Positions 1 to 7,752 are shown, counted from the stretch's first letter. The stretch: DNA of 42,559 nt from CAYUIS01 sp964444825 (GCA_964444825.1 CAYUIS010000031.1:1-42559); one strand, 5' to 3'. The notes: a model not told the origin generated them from the letters alone. Numbers and translations are program-made.

Positions 1-13
1 TCTAGCGCTCTGT

Positions 14-844
14 TCAGCGGTTGGTGTCGAATGTGATTCGTGTGCCTACATGAACCGTAGAATCGACCAGTACGCGAGCCAGCATTCCCGGAGCGGTGCC
101 TGCAAACAGGTGGACGCATATGTCGGGAAAAACGCGCACCAACTCGACCATCCGGGCAACCTTGTCAGCCATACCACCGGTGACATCGACTCCACTGGAC
201 CTGCCCAGCGCACTCTGGAACGTAGGCAGGGTGCCTGGGGTGATCTGGGGGATCACGTCGCCAGCCGGATCCAGCACACCGGGCACCTCACCTAGCAACA
301 GGATACGACTGGGTCGGAGTTCACGGTCGTCGGCCAGGAAAACAAAGATGTCCTCAGTGGAGACTATGGTTCCACCGTGTACATCGTCGAATGCCACATC
401 CCCATAGAGTAGAGGGACAAGCCCGTGCGCGAGTGCTCTGTGGATGGGCCAGGTGCTCAGGGATTCCAGCCCATAGGCCTGGCACTGAGCAGAAGCGGAC
501 GGTTGTAGGCTTAGGACCGGAACGTCTGCTTTCAGGAAAGCGTCGGTGACAATGCGATTGAGGCGAGAAGCGGAGGCGGCGACCTGAGCATAACCGCGCC
601 ATTGCGCGGGGGAATGTACGCCCTCTCGGGTGCCATAGGGTTTGGCCGCCCAGTGGCCAAAGGAACCAGAACCGTGGCCGATGAGCAACCTCAGATGAGG
701 ATTCCGATCCAGGGCCTGTCGTGTCTCGTCAGCCAAACGAGCAATGACCTCGTGCCGAGCAGTGTAGGGTTGACGTTTGTCGGTGATGAGAGAGCCGCCG
801 AGTTTGAGGAATATCGTACTGGTGGGCTGTGTAGGACTATTCAT
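14..844 (-). CDS. ipk: Isopentenyl phosphate kinase
   Basis: Predicted to phosphorylate isopentenyl phosphate to isopentenyl diphosphate with ATP, in the cytoplasm, as the last step of the alternative mevalonate pathway. The 276-residue protein has the amino-acid-kinase fold signatures: KLGGSLITDK at residues 14-23, HGSGSFGH at 57-64, and a C-terminal DVTGGMADK. The last histidine of the second motif (His64) aligns with the catalytic His60 of the Methanocaldococcus jannaschii enzyme, and this separates the family from acetylglutamate and glutamate kinases. It lies 35 nt downstream of the mevalonate kinase gene on the same strand, so the two probably form one transcript. No strong ribosome binding site precedes the ATG. 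The stop codon is inside the window, so the gene is complete. Confidence 0.9.
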   Translation of the reverse strand: MNSPTQPTSTIFLKLGGSLITDKRQPYTARHEVIARLADETRQALDRNPHLRLLIGHGSGSFGHWAAKPYGTREGVHSPAQWRGYAQVAASASRLNRIVTDAFLKADVPVLSLQPSASAQCQAYGLESLSTWPIHRALAHGLVPLLYGDVAFDDVHGGTIVSTEDIFVFLADDRELRPSRILLLGEVPGVLDPAGDVIPQITPGTLPTFQSALGRSSGVDVTGGMADKVARMVELVRVFPDICVHLFAGTAPGMLARVLVDSTVHVGTRITFDTNR

Positions 845-879
845 TGCCGGATCTGTCGGGGGATTGGGTGTGGATACTG

Positions 880-1830
880 CTATTCTCCGGTTTGACGTGG
901 TGTGACCCTGGTGTAGATGACCCGTTTTGCCCCTGCCTCGTTGAGAGTCTCTGTCACTTGTTCCAGGTTGTCGTCTTCCACGAGCGCAATCATATTCCCG
1001 CCTCGACCGGCTCCCGAGAGTTTTGCACCCATAGCGCCTCCGAAGCGAGCTGCCTCCACCAGTTCATCAAGCTCGGTGCTGGAGACGCCCATTTCGACCA
1101 AGAGCTCGTGGTTGTCATCCATCAGCAGCCCCAGAGCGTACAGGTTTCCCGTCTCCAAAGCCCGGCGTGCATCATCAACGATGTCACCGATCTGGTCGAA
1201 CAAGGCATCGTAACGGGCGGGGTTGCGATTCCGTGCTTGGCGAACCCAGTTTACTACCTTCTTAGTGTGGCTGTGGGTACCAGTATCCCCAATGAGCAAG
1301 CCAAATGGCCCACGAACATTCAGGTGCTTGATGGGCTGGTTGCGCACATAGTAGATGGGTTGCTCATAGGCAATGACGGTGTTGTCGATTCCGCTGGGCG
1401 TGCCGTGGTGAAGCTTTTCTACCTCAAAGACGAGGTCGCTGACATCTGCGGTCTTTATTCTGTGACCCAGGAGGGCGGCCAAAGCTCGGATGAGGGCGGT
1501 AGTGACGGCAGTCCCGCTGCCCAGCCCGCTGGCGATGGGAATGGTGGACCTGATGATGAGGTTGGCATTGGGTTCTGGAGCAGAAAGGTGGGTCAGTGTC
1601 AGTCGGGCGGCCAGCGCCAAAGGTTCGTTCTCGGGTGCTGTGGACAGAGATAGGCGTTTCCCCAAGTCTGGGGCGACCAAAATGAGGCCATTGCCCTCCG
1701 GGGTTGATTCGGCGGTGACGACGGCTACAACCTCCGTCACCGGCACCGCGATCGCGGGCCTGCCGTAAACGACAGCATGTTCGCCAAAGAGAATGGCTTT
1801 TCCTGGTGCAGCGGACTCGGCACGCGCCAT
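880..1830 (-). CDS. mvk: Mevalonate kinase (GHMP family, archaeal type)
   Basis: Phosphorylates mevalonate to mevalonate 5-phosphate, feeding isoprenoid synthesis. The 316-residue protein carries the three GHMP motifs: APGKAILFGEHAVVYG at residues 8-23, PIASGLGSGTA around 98-108 (phosphate-binding loop) and a late AKLSGAGRGG. The reading frame stays open for 76 more codons upstream, but the ATG at 1830 is preferred: the family's N-terminus starts here, an AAGGGGG ribosome binding site lies just upstream, and a TTGGCA-17-TACACT promoter at 1852-1880 would start transcription after the upstream ATG at 1851. The next gene downstream encodes isopentenyl phosphate kinase. No phosphomevalonate kinase or decarboxylase is visible in the window. 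Confidence 0.92.
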   Translation of the reverse strand: MARAESAAPGKAILFGEHAVVYGRPAIAVPVTEVVAVVTAESTPEGNGLILVAPDLGKRLSLSTAPENEPLALAARLTLTHLSAPEPNANLIIRSTIPIASGLGSGTAVTTALIRALAALLGHRIKTADVSDLVFEVEKLHHGTPSGIDNTVIAYEQPIYYVRNQPIKHLNVRGPFGLLIGDTGTHSHTKKVVNWVRQARNRNPARYDALFDQIGDIVDDARRALETGNLYALGLLMDDNHELLVEMGVSSTELDELVEAARFGGAMGAKLSGAGRGGNMIALVEDDNLEQVTETLNEAGAKRVIYTRVTPRQTGE

Positions 1831-1851
1831 ATTGGACCCCCTTTCCAGCAT

Positions 1852-1880
1852 AGTGTACTTTAGATTGTGCCCGTTGCCAA
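1852..1880 (-). promoter_or_regulatory. Predicted sigma-70-type promoter for mvk-ipk
   Basis: Reading the minus strand, TTGGCA (1875-1880) and TACACT (1852-1857) are separated by 17 nt. Transcription would start near 1845, leaving about 15 nt of leader that contains the AAGGGGG ribosome binding site before the ATG at 1830. Confidence 0.6.
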
Positions 1881-2024
1881 GTTGGGCCGTGGGCCGCCAA
1901 GATCGGAAGTGGCAATCCGGAGTCCGTGAGAGATGGCGCCAGACACCAGGGATGGCTGTTGCTTGAGAGGCATCTATCTGTGTCATCGTCTCTAATATCG
2001 TCGTGTGCATCTGTGCTGTCTGAC

Positions 2025-2053
2025 TTGCATAGACTGGCAGGGCGGGGTAGAAT
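2025..2053 (+). promoter_or_regulatory. Predicted sigma-70-type promoter for tlyA and the histidine kinase
   Basis: TTGCAT (2025-2030) and TAGAAT (2048-2053) are 17 nt apart. The predicted start point near 2060 lies just before an in-frame GTG at 2062, so translation of tlyA could be leaderless from that GTG. Confidence 0.5.
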
Positions 2054-2082
2054 TGCACAGAGTGGGCATCAAGACAAGCGGA

Positions 2083-2892
2083 ATGGTTAACCGATCCAAG
2101 CAGCGGATAGACGTTCTGATGGTCGAGCGCGGTCTGACGCAGAGTCGGACTCAGGCACAGCGGTTGATACGCAGTGGCTCTGTGCGAGTGGCAGGCCAGG
2201 TTGCTGACAAGCCCGGTACCCAGGTGGTCACTGATGCAGAGATCACGTTGAAGGACCGTCCGCGCTTTGTGAGTAGGGGAGGAGACAAACTGGAGGCGGC
2301 TCTGGTACGCTTCGACCTACCTGTGAAGGGTCTGGTGGTAGCGGATGTGGGAGCTTCGACCGGTGGTTTCACCGATTGCTTGCTTCAACGTGGTGCTCAG
2401 CGTGTATATGCTATCGACGTTGGCTACGGTCAACTGGATTGGCGTCTGCGAAACGACCCCCGCGTGGTGGTGATGGAGCGCACCAATGCCCGCTACCTGA
2501 TGGGCCTTTCTGAGACGGTGGGCCTGATCACTGCCGACGTGTCCTTTATCTCGCTGGCGCTGGTCTTGCCGGCCGCTGTGCGCTGGCTTGAGGATAAGGG
2601 GTACGTGGTCGCCTTGATCAAGCCACAGTTTGAGGCGCGGCGGCACGACGTTAGAAAAGGGGGCGTTGTCCGTGATCCAGCAGTTCATAGCCAAGTGCTG
2701 GAAAAAGTGGTGGAGGCCGCGGCCAAGCTAGGTTTTGAGTTATTGGGATTAATGCCCTCGCCTGTGCGTGGACCGGCAGGCAACGTCGAGTTTCTAGGAT
2801 GGTGGCGACTCGGAGTGGATGACCCACAAGCGGGCCGCGAGGTTGATGCCGCAGTTGCGGGATGTATGGCAGAGGTAGGGGGTGGGGTATGA
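2083..2892 (+). CDS. tlyA: TlyA family rRNA 2'-O-methyltransferase
   Basis: TlyA-family proteins are S-adenosylmethionine-dependent 2'-O-methyltransferases of 16S/23S rRNA cytidines and are also described as haemolysin-like. The 269-residue protein has an N-terminal S4 RNA-binding domain (about residues 6-65, RIDVLMVERGL), the linker SRGGDKL (64-70), then an FtsJ-like methyltransferase domain with the SAM loop VADVGASTGGF (86-96) and ALIKPQFEA (177-185). The ATG at 2083 gives the usual family N-terminus but lacks a clear ribosome binding site. The in-frame GTG at 2062 sits 8 nt after a -10 box and could be a leaderless start. The stop overlaps the start of the histidine kinase gene in an ATGA, suggesting translational coupling. 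Confidence 0.9.
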   Translation: MVNRSKQRIDVLMVERGLTQSRTQAQRLIRSGSVRVAGQVADKPGTQVVTDAEITLKDRPRFVSRGGDKLEAALVRFDLPVKGLVVADVGASTGGFTDCLLQRGAQRVYAIDVGYGQLDWRLRNDPRVVVMERTNARYLMGLSETVGLITADVSFISLALVLPAAVRWLEDKGYVVALIKPQFEARRHDVRKGGVVRDPAVHSQVLEKVVEAAAKLGFELLGLMPSPVRGPAGNVEFLGWWRLGVDDPQAGREVDAAVAGCMAEVGGGV

Positions 2893-4169
2893 GCAGTGCC
2901 GAGGCCCGGTTCCAACAACTGGAAAGGATCCTGGAGATCAGCCGTGAGTTGACAACCACGGTGGCATTGGGGCCGCTACTTTCAAAGATCGTTGACACCG
3001 CCGCGGAGTTGACGGACAGCGAGCGTGCGTCTATTCTCCTGCGTGATACGCGAACCGGTGAATTGCGTTTTCGTACGGCTACTGGTGCACAGTCGGAACA
3101 GCTTATGGACATACCTGTGCCCATCGAGGGTTCCATCGCTGGCGCAGTGTTGACTTCGGCCGAACCCCTGATTATCGACGACGCCAGGACCGATCCGCGC
3201 CATTTCGCCGGCGTTGGTCAGAAGACGGGCTTGGAGACTCGATCATTGTTGGCTGTTCCACTGCTGATCAAAGACCGATGCATTGGCGTACTAGAGGCGC
3301 TGAACAAGCACGACGATTTAGAGTTCTCCCAGGAGGATGTGGATCTCTTGATGGCTCTAGCTACTCAAGCTGCAGCGGCTATCGAGAATGCCAGGTTGGT
3401 GGGCGCACTGCAACAAGCGTATGAGCGCTTGGGAGAACTCGACAAGCTAAAGTCGGACTTTATCTCAATCGCCTCTCACGAGCTACGGACGCCCCTAAGT
3501 TTGATCCTCCTGTATGCCGCGATGCTCCGGGAGGACCTGGGGGAGGGATCCAAGGCGCAACTGGACCCGGTGTTGCGGGCGGCTACGCGTCTCAAGGGCA
3601 TTATGGAGACGATGCTCAACCTGAGCTACCTAGAGACTGGGGAAATGAGTCTCAAGCCCACCAGTTTTGACTTGGGAGCGGTGGTGAAAGAAGCCTGCGA
3701 GGACTACCAGACGCTTGTGGACACAGCCGGACTGGAACTGAGCACCAGGCTGCCGGAGGATGAGATGCCTGTGTATGCTGATAGGGAAAAGATCAGGGTT
3801 GTACTAGACAACTTGATCTCCAACGCTGTCAAGTTCACCCCTTCCGGAGGGCACGTGCGGGTGGCCTTGTCCCGTCGTGGCAATGATCTGGAGATGTCAA
3901 TAGCGGACACCGGTGTTGGAATCGCGCCGGACGATTTGGAGCGGGTCTTTGAGCGTTTCTACCAAGTTGAGGACCACCTGACTCGCCAGCGGGGTGGCAT
4001 GGGGTTGGGACTTTCTATCGTCAAGGGATTGGTGGATCTTCACGGTGGTCGGGTGTGGGCTGAGAGCGTGCTGGGCCGAGGCAGTCGTTTCGTCACGGTG
4101 CTGCCCCTACGGGTGCCCGAAGATGGTTCCGCGGGAGTGGGTGCGCCCAGGGCGTTTGTGTCGGGATAG
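2889..4169 (+). CDS. GAF-domain sensor histidine kinase
   Basis: A soluble sensor kinase of 426 residues. Domains in order: GAF sensor (about 22-168), short coiled coil (about 172-188), HisKA dimerisation domain with SHELRTP and phospho-acceptor His197, and a HATPase_c domain with the N box (DNLISNAVKF, Asn312), G1 box (DTGVGI, 340-345), F box (ERFYQ) and G2 box (GMGLGLSIVKG, 370-380). No membrane segment is visible, so it probably senses a cytoplasmic ligand or redox state. No response regulator gene lies in the window, so it is an orphan here. The ATG at 2889 overlaps the tlyA stop, and AGGGGGTGGGG upstream can serve as ribosome binding site. It converges with pyrK. Confidence 0.93.
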   Translation: MSSAEARFQQLERILEISRELTTTVALGPLLSKIVDTAAELTDSERASILLRDTRTGELRFRTATGAQSEQLMDIPVPIEGSIAGAVLTSAEPLIIDDARTDPRHFAGVGQKTGLETRSLLAVPLLIKDRCIGVLEALNKHDDLEFSQEDVDLLMALATQAAAAIENARLVGALQQAYERLGELDKLKSDFISIASHELRTPLSLILLYAAMLREDLGEGSKAQLDPVLRAATRLKGIMETMLNLSYLETGEMSLKPTSFDLGAVVKEACEDYQTLVDTAGLELSTRLPEDEMPVYADREKIRVVLDNLISNAVKFTPSGGHVRVALSRRGNDLEMSIADTGVGIAPDDLERVFERFYQVEDHLTRQRGGMGLGLSIVKGLVDLHGGRVWAESVLGRGSRFVTVLPLRVPEDGSAGVGAPRAFVSG

Positions 4170-4208
4170 CGCGGCCTGCTTTGCAGAAGGGTCTTGCGCA
4201 AGTCCTGA

Positions 4209-4991
4209 CTACCGAATCGGCAGTCGGCGACCGGTAGCGCTGCGATGTGTACGCCCAAAGTCGCGTAGCCCATCCAGTTGGTCCACGTTGAATACTGGAC
4301 CGTCCGTGCAGACCAGGTAGCCGTCCAAGGAGCATTGCCCACAGATTCCAAAGCCACACTTCATGTACCGTTCCAGACTCATCTGGCCTGGCAAACCACG
4401 CTCGCGGCAAAGGTGATAGAGGGCGACGAGCATCATTTCTGGACCGCAGGCATAGACGGCGTGGGAACGCTGGATTGTTGATTGCGAGACGACGTTGGTG
4501 ATATAGCCCTTCTGACCAAGCGAGCCATCGTCGGTCGCGATGACCAGATGCACACCCAGTGCACGGAACTTGGCCACATAGGGTAGATCAAGAGCTGTAC
4601 GCGCGCCTAGGGCAACGGTAGTGTCCACGCCTCGCTCGGCGGTACGGGTCGCCAAAAAGTAGAGTGGACCAACGCCACATCCGCCACTTACCAAAAGCGC
4701 ATCTCGATCTTCGTGGAGTGAGAATCCTCGCCCATATGGACCTCGCCATCCTACGGTGTCGCCCACTTTGCATTGATGTAGTTCGGTGCTGAAGGGGCCC
4801 ACACGCGCGACCGTGACAGTAAGGGGACTGGGGTGGGTTATTGACATGGGCTTCTCATCCACTCCAGGCACCCAGAGCATGACGAACTGCCCAGGTTCCG
4901 CCTGTGGGACTTGAGCATCCAGCACGAACGTGCGGATACTTCGTGTATCATCCCATATCTCGCGGATTGGCACAGCCTGTGGAAGAGCCAA
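4209..4991 (-). CDS. pyrK: Dihydroorotate dehydrogenase electron-transfer subunit PyrK
   Basis: FAD and [2Fe-2S] subunit that passes electrons from dihydroorotate dehydrogenase (PyrD class 1B) to NAD+. The 260-residue protein has a ferredoxin-reductase-type FAD domain with DEKPMSI where many homologues have R-P-x-S-I, a nucleotide-binding SGGCGVGPL, and a C-terminal cysteine cluster (CGFGICGQCSLDGYLVC) that fits a [2Fe-2S] site. Translation starts at a TTG: a perfect AGGAGG (4999-5004, minus strand) lies 7 nt upstream, and no better start is near. It is the last gene of the pyrF-E-D-K cluster, 80 nt after pyrD. Confidence 0.92.
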   Translation of the reverse strand: MALPQAVPIREIWDDTRSIRTFVLDAQVPQAEPGQFVMLWVPGVDEKPMSITHPSPLTVTVARVGPFSTELHQCKVGDTVGWRGPYGRGFSLHEDRDALLVSGGCGVGPLYFLATRTAERGVDTTVALGARTALDLPYVAKFRALGVHLVIATDDGSLGQKGYITNVVSQSTIQRSHAVYACGPEMMLVALYHLCRERGLPGQMSLERYMKCGFGICGQCSLDGYLVCTDGPVFNVDQLDGLRDFGRTHRSATGRRLPIR

Positions 4992-5071
4992 CGACCGACC
5001 TCCTGATCGATTTATGCAGTTGAGAGCGGCTGTTTCTGCGCTGCGGGTCCCACTTGAGGAGGATGATGGGC

Positions 5072-6004
5072 TTAGTCAAAGAACGTGAGGGCTTTTCCTC
5101 TGAATGCCTCCAAATCACCATAGTCGTGTCGCTCCATATAGACCCTTAACTCATCATCTAGCTCTTGGAACACTGCCATTCCTCTGTAGTAGATGGCTGA
5201 TCCGATTCCGACGGCGGTGGCCCCGGCGAGGATCATCTCAATCACGTCTTGTCCAGTCGTGACGCCGCCAATCGCCACGACCGGTACGTCGACTGTGCGG
5301 CAGATCTCATGCACGCAGCGCACGGCGATGGGATGTATTGCCGGTCCACTCACCCCGCCAGTTTTGTGGGCCAGCACTGGACGACAGGTCTCGATGTCAA
5401 TGACAGTCCCCGGGCCCAGGCTATTGATGGCGGTTATGCCGTCTGCTCCGGCGTCCACGACTTCGCGCGCAATCCTAGCCAAATTGATTACGTTGGGCGA
5501 AAGCTTTACAAGTACCGGGGCATTGGTGTTCTGTTTCACACGTCGGGTGACCTGAGACGCAACGTAAGGATCAGCAGCGAACATTAGTCGATAGCGGTCA
5601 TCAATGTTTGGACAGGAGATGTTGATCTCAATCAGGTCAGGTTCGGCTTCCGAGATAAAGCGGGCCACGGTGCCGAAATCGTAGATCGTCTCGGCAAATA
5701 TGCTGGCGATGACCGGGACACCTAGAGGAGTCAGCCTCTGCTTGGCGGCACGGATCTCTTCCACCATCACCTCGACGCCCGGGTTGGCCAGGCCTACCGC
5801 ATTTATCAGGCCTGAGCCCCAGTCCAGAATCGTCGGGTTGGGATAGCCTGGTCGCGGTTTCAGACTGCAAGACTTGGTGGTGATCGCCCCAGCGCCGGCG
5901 CAAGCCACTCGCACCATGATCTCGTGGCTCAATCCTAGGATGCCCGATGCCAAGACCAGCGGATTGGGCAGAAGAGCGCCGCAGAGGGTGATGGATAGAT
6001 CCAT
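5072..6004 (-). CDS. pyrD: Dihydroorotate dehydrogenase, class 1B catalytic subunit
   Basis: Oxidises dihydroorotate to orotate, the fourth step of pyrimidine synthesis. The 310-residue flavoprotein shows the FMN-barrel motifs: NPLVLASGI near the N-terminus, INISCPNID with Cys131 as the class 1 catalytic base, LVKLSPN, a TGGVSGPAI substrate loop and the FMN-phosphate motif IGGVTTGQD. A cysteine rather than serine base, together with the pyrK gene next door, indicates the NAD-dependent class 1B enzyme and not the membrane quinone-linked class 2. It lies 18 nt after pyrE. No strong ribosome binding site is visible, so coupled translation is possible. Confidence 0.95.
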   Translation of the reverse strand: MDLSITLCGALLPNPLVLASGILGLSHEIMVRVACAGAGAITTKSCSLKPRPGYPNPTILDWGSGLINAVGLANPGVEVMVEEIRAAKQRLTPLGVPVIASIFAETIYDFGTVARFISEAEPDLIEINISCPNIDDRYRLMFAADPYVASQVTRRVKQNTNAPVLVKLSPNVINLARIAREVVDAGADGITAINSLGPGTVIDIETCRPVLAHKTGGVSGPAIHPIAVRCVHEICRTVDVPVVAIGGVTTGQDVIEMILAGATAVGIGSAIYYRGMAVFQELDDELRVYMERHDYGDLEAFRGKALTFFD

Positions 6005-6022
6005 TGACGTTGATTTTGGGCG

Positions 6023-6655
6023 TCAGGTTGAGGGGTGCAAGTGATTGGTTATCTCGGTGCGTTGACCAGGCTTGATGCGCCCAGATTTCTCAAGTGTGTC
6101 CAGAATAAAGCCGAGTTGGAGGATTGCACGTAGCCGGTAGCCAGATTGGGCTAGATCTTGAGCGCCGCCCTGCTCTCGATCTATCAGTACAAGCACGTCT
6201 CGCACGACGAGTCCTGTCCCCTCCAATAGCGCAATAGCTTCCAGCTTGCTATCCCCACGGGTGATAAGGTCATCCACCAGGAGCACTGTCTCTCCTGACT
6301 CGAAGGAGCCTTCAACTGTACGACGGGTGCCGTGTGCCTTGACCTCTCGACGCGGGTATATGAGCGGCTGCCCAGTCTCCAGTGCCAGAGCCACGCCGAT
6401 GGGCAGTCCTGCGTAGGGAATGGCTGCGATCCGATCAAACACCAGACCGTGAGCTGCCCGAGCCATCGCCTCCGCCACCTCGCGCAGCAACGGCGGATGG
6501 CTCACAAGCAACCGAAGATCAATATAGATCGGAGAACTGATGCCTGACTTGAGAGTGAACGATCCAAACTGGATGCAACCACAGTCAAACAGGGAATTGG
6601 ACAGTCTGGTTGCACTTTGGTGCATCGGGTGTGTAGAGGGAGAGCGTAGAATCAT
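6023..6655 (-). CDS. pyrE: Orotate phosphoribosyltransferase
   Basis: Joins orotate to PRPP to make orotidine 5'-phosphate. The 210-residue protein has the type I phosphoribosyltransferase PRPP loop VLLVDDLITRGDSKLEA and the orotate-side motif SGISSPIYIDLR. The ATG at 6655 overlaps the pyrF stop codon in an ATGA, supporting this start; an internal ATG at 6625 is a possible alternative closer to the family's usual N-terminus. It is the second gene of the cluster. Confidence 0.95.
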   Translation of the reverse strand: MILRSPSTHPMHQSATRLSNSLFDCGCIQFGSFTLKSGISSPIYIDLRLLVSHPPLLREVAEAMARAAHGLVFDRIAAIPYAGLPIGVALALETGQPLIYPRREVKAHGTRRTVEGSFESGETVLLVDDLITRGDSKLEAIALLEGTGLVVRDVLVLIDREQGGAQDLAQSGYRLRAILQLGFILDTLEKSGRIKPGQRTEITNHLHPST

Positions 6656-7512
6656 CCTGCCTGCTCTCGCAATTGGTTGATCTGCTCACGCATCTTGACA
6701 GTGGCCTCACGGGCGGCTGTGGCAAAGTCTGGTCCCTGAGAGGCATAGATAATGGACCGGGAGGAGTTGATAACCGGACCAATATGGTCCGTGCTGGATC
6801 CATATGCGACGGCTGTCTCCAGGTTCCCGCCCTGGGCACCGATGCCCGGAATCAAGAATGGCAAGTCTGGGCATATGCTTCTGAGCCTCGCCAATTCCTC
6901 CGGATAGGTTGCACCCACTACGAGGCCACACAGACCGGGGCATTCTCGATTCCACGAACCTGCCAGATGAGCCACTCTCTCGTACAGAGGGCGATCTTCT
7001 ACGCATTGGTCCTGCAGGTCAGGCGCGGAGCGATTCGATGTGCGGACCAGCAGAAACACGCCGTGTGTTTCGTCCGCTAGGAAGGGCCGAATAGCATCTA
7101 GCCCCAGATATGGGTTGGCGGTGACCGCGTCTACTCCTAGTGTTCGAAACGCGGCATGGGCATAGGCATAGGCAGTGTGCCCAATATCGTTGAATTTGGC
7201 ATCGAGAATGACCGGGATGTGATCTGGGATATCAGTGATCAGTTGCTGAAGCTGGGCCAGTCCATCTGGCCCCTCAGCCAGCCAGAAGGCCAGGTTGGGT
7301 TTGTAGGCACAGACCAAGTCAGTGGTAGCCTCTACGATGGCTCGACCAAAGGTCAACAGGGGATCGACAGACGTCGCAACAGCTTTGGGCAATCGTTCTA
7401 TTATGGGGTCGAGGCCGACGCAGACCCACGAGTGGTTCACCTGTTGGGCAGTTGTCAGTTTGTGGGCGAACCCGCTAGTCTTTCGTGAGGTTGCAGAACT
7501 CTGAGACTCCAT
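6652..7512 (-). CDS. pyrF: Orotidine 5'-phosphate decarboxylase (long form)
   Basis: Decarboxylates OMP to UMP, the last step of the pathway. At 286 residues it matches the longer type 2 subfamily rather than the short E. coli type. The catalytic D-x-K-x-x-D motif is LDAKFNDIG (Asp104, Lys106, Asp109). Other barrel landmarks are CVGLDP near residue 31, YKPNLAFW, and a late PGIGAQGG. A GGTGGTGAGAT region provides a modest ribosome binding site before the ATG. It is the first gene after an untranslated leader with two hairpins, so the whole pyrF-E-D-K cluster is probably controlled there. Confidence 0.95.
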   Translation of the reverse strand: MESQSSATSRKTSGFAHKLTTAQQVNHSWVCVGLDPIIERLPKAVATSVDPLLTFGRAIVEATTDLVCAYKPNLAFWLAEGPDGLAQLQQLITDIPDHIPVILDAKFNDIGHTAYAYAHAAFRTLGVDAVTANPYLGLDAIRPFLADETHGVFLLVRTSNRSAPDLQDQCVEDRPLYERVAHLAGSWNRECPGLCGLVVGATYPEELARLRSICPDLPFLIPGIGAQGGNLETAVAYGSSTDHIGPVINSSRSIIYASQGPDFATAAREATVKMREQINQLREQAG

Positions 7513-7574
7513 ATCTCACCACCAGCATTGAACTCTCTGTGCAGCCCTGCTCGCGATCAGGCCCTAGTCCTATG

Positions 7575-7604
7575 AAAAGACCTTTGGACACTTGTCCAAA
7601 GGTC
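7575..7604 (-). terminator. Second terminator-like hairpin in the pyr leader
   Basis: A perfect 11-bp inverted repeat with a 4-nt loop (arms 7579-7589 and 7594-7604). On the minus strand it is followed by four T residues. It starts immediately after the T tract of the hairpin at 7605-7631. The stem is long, but the short T tract makes terminator activity uncertain. Confidence 0.5.
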
Positions 7605-7631
7605 AAAAAAACCGCCCACAAGGAAGTGGGC
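7605..7631 (-). terminator. Intrinsic terminator / candidate attenuator upstream of pyrF
   Basis: On the minus strand GCCCAC and GTGGGC (7626-7631 and 7614-7619) pair around a 6-nt loop and are followed by GG and seven T residues (7605-7611). It lies between the pyr promoter and pyrF, so it must be read through for the operon to be expressed, which is the arrangement of an attenuator. A weaker alternative stem, AGGAAG/CTTCCT (7635-7640 with 7621-7626), would occupy part of the terminator and could act as an antiterminator. Confidence 0.7.
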
Positions 7632-7694
7632 AATCTTCCTGCATTGGTATCCGCGGGTGGGCCATCATGGGCCAGTACTTTGCCATCGCGTGGG

Positions 7695-7722
7695 AGTATA
7701 CCGCAATCAGTGGCAGTGTCAA
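7695..7722 (-). promoter_or_regulatory. Predicted strong promoter of the pyr operon
   Basis: On the minus strand a consensus TTGACA (7717-7722) is 16 nt from TATACT (7695-7700). Transcription should start near 7688, giving a leader of about 175 nt before pyrF. Its -35 box is one base from the -35 box of the divergent promoter at 7724-7752. Confidence 0.75.
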
Positions 7723-7723
7723 G

Positions 7724-7752
7724 TTGTCTTGCACCGTCATCAGTGCTAGAAT
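7724..7752 (+). promoter_or_regulatory. Predicted promoter of the first glycosyltransferase gene
   Basis: TTGTCT (7724-7729) and TAGAAT (7747-7752) are 17 nt apart. The predicted start point near 7759 coincides with the GTG start codon, so the mRNA may be leaderless. Confidence 0.55.

Noticed and set aside
844..1653. A long plus-strand open frame opposite mevalonate kinase
   Set aside because: It is the antisense of a well-recognised gene and shows no protein family features.
880..2058. The longer 392-residue reading of mevalonate kinase
   Set aside because: The extra 76 residues lack family similarity, and the promoter and ribosome binding site place the start at 1830.
2317..2694. Minus-strand open frames inside tlyA
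   Set aside because: They are shadows of the tlyA reading frame, with no ribosome binding site or recognisable domain.
4170..4208. A bidirectional terminator between the histidine kinase and pyrK
   Set aside because: A short CTTGCGCAAG palindrome exists, but no T tract follows it on either strand.
7525..7545. CAGAGAG before pyrF as a PyrR-binding loop
   Set aside because: Only part of the known consensus is present, it lies downstream of both hairpins, and a similar CCAGAGAGG before the S1 gene is plainly a ribosome binding site.
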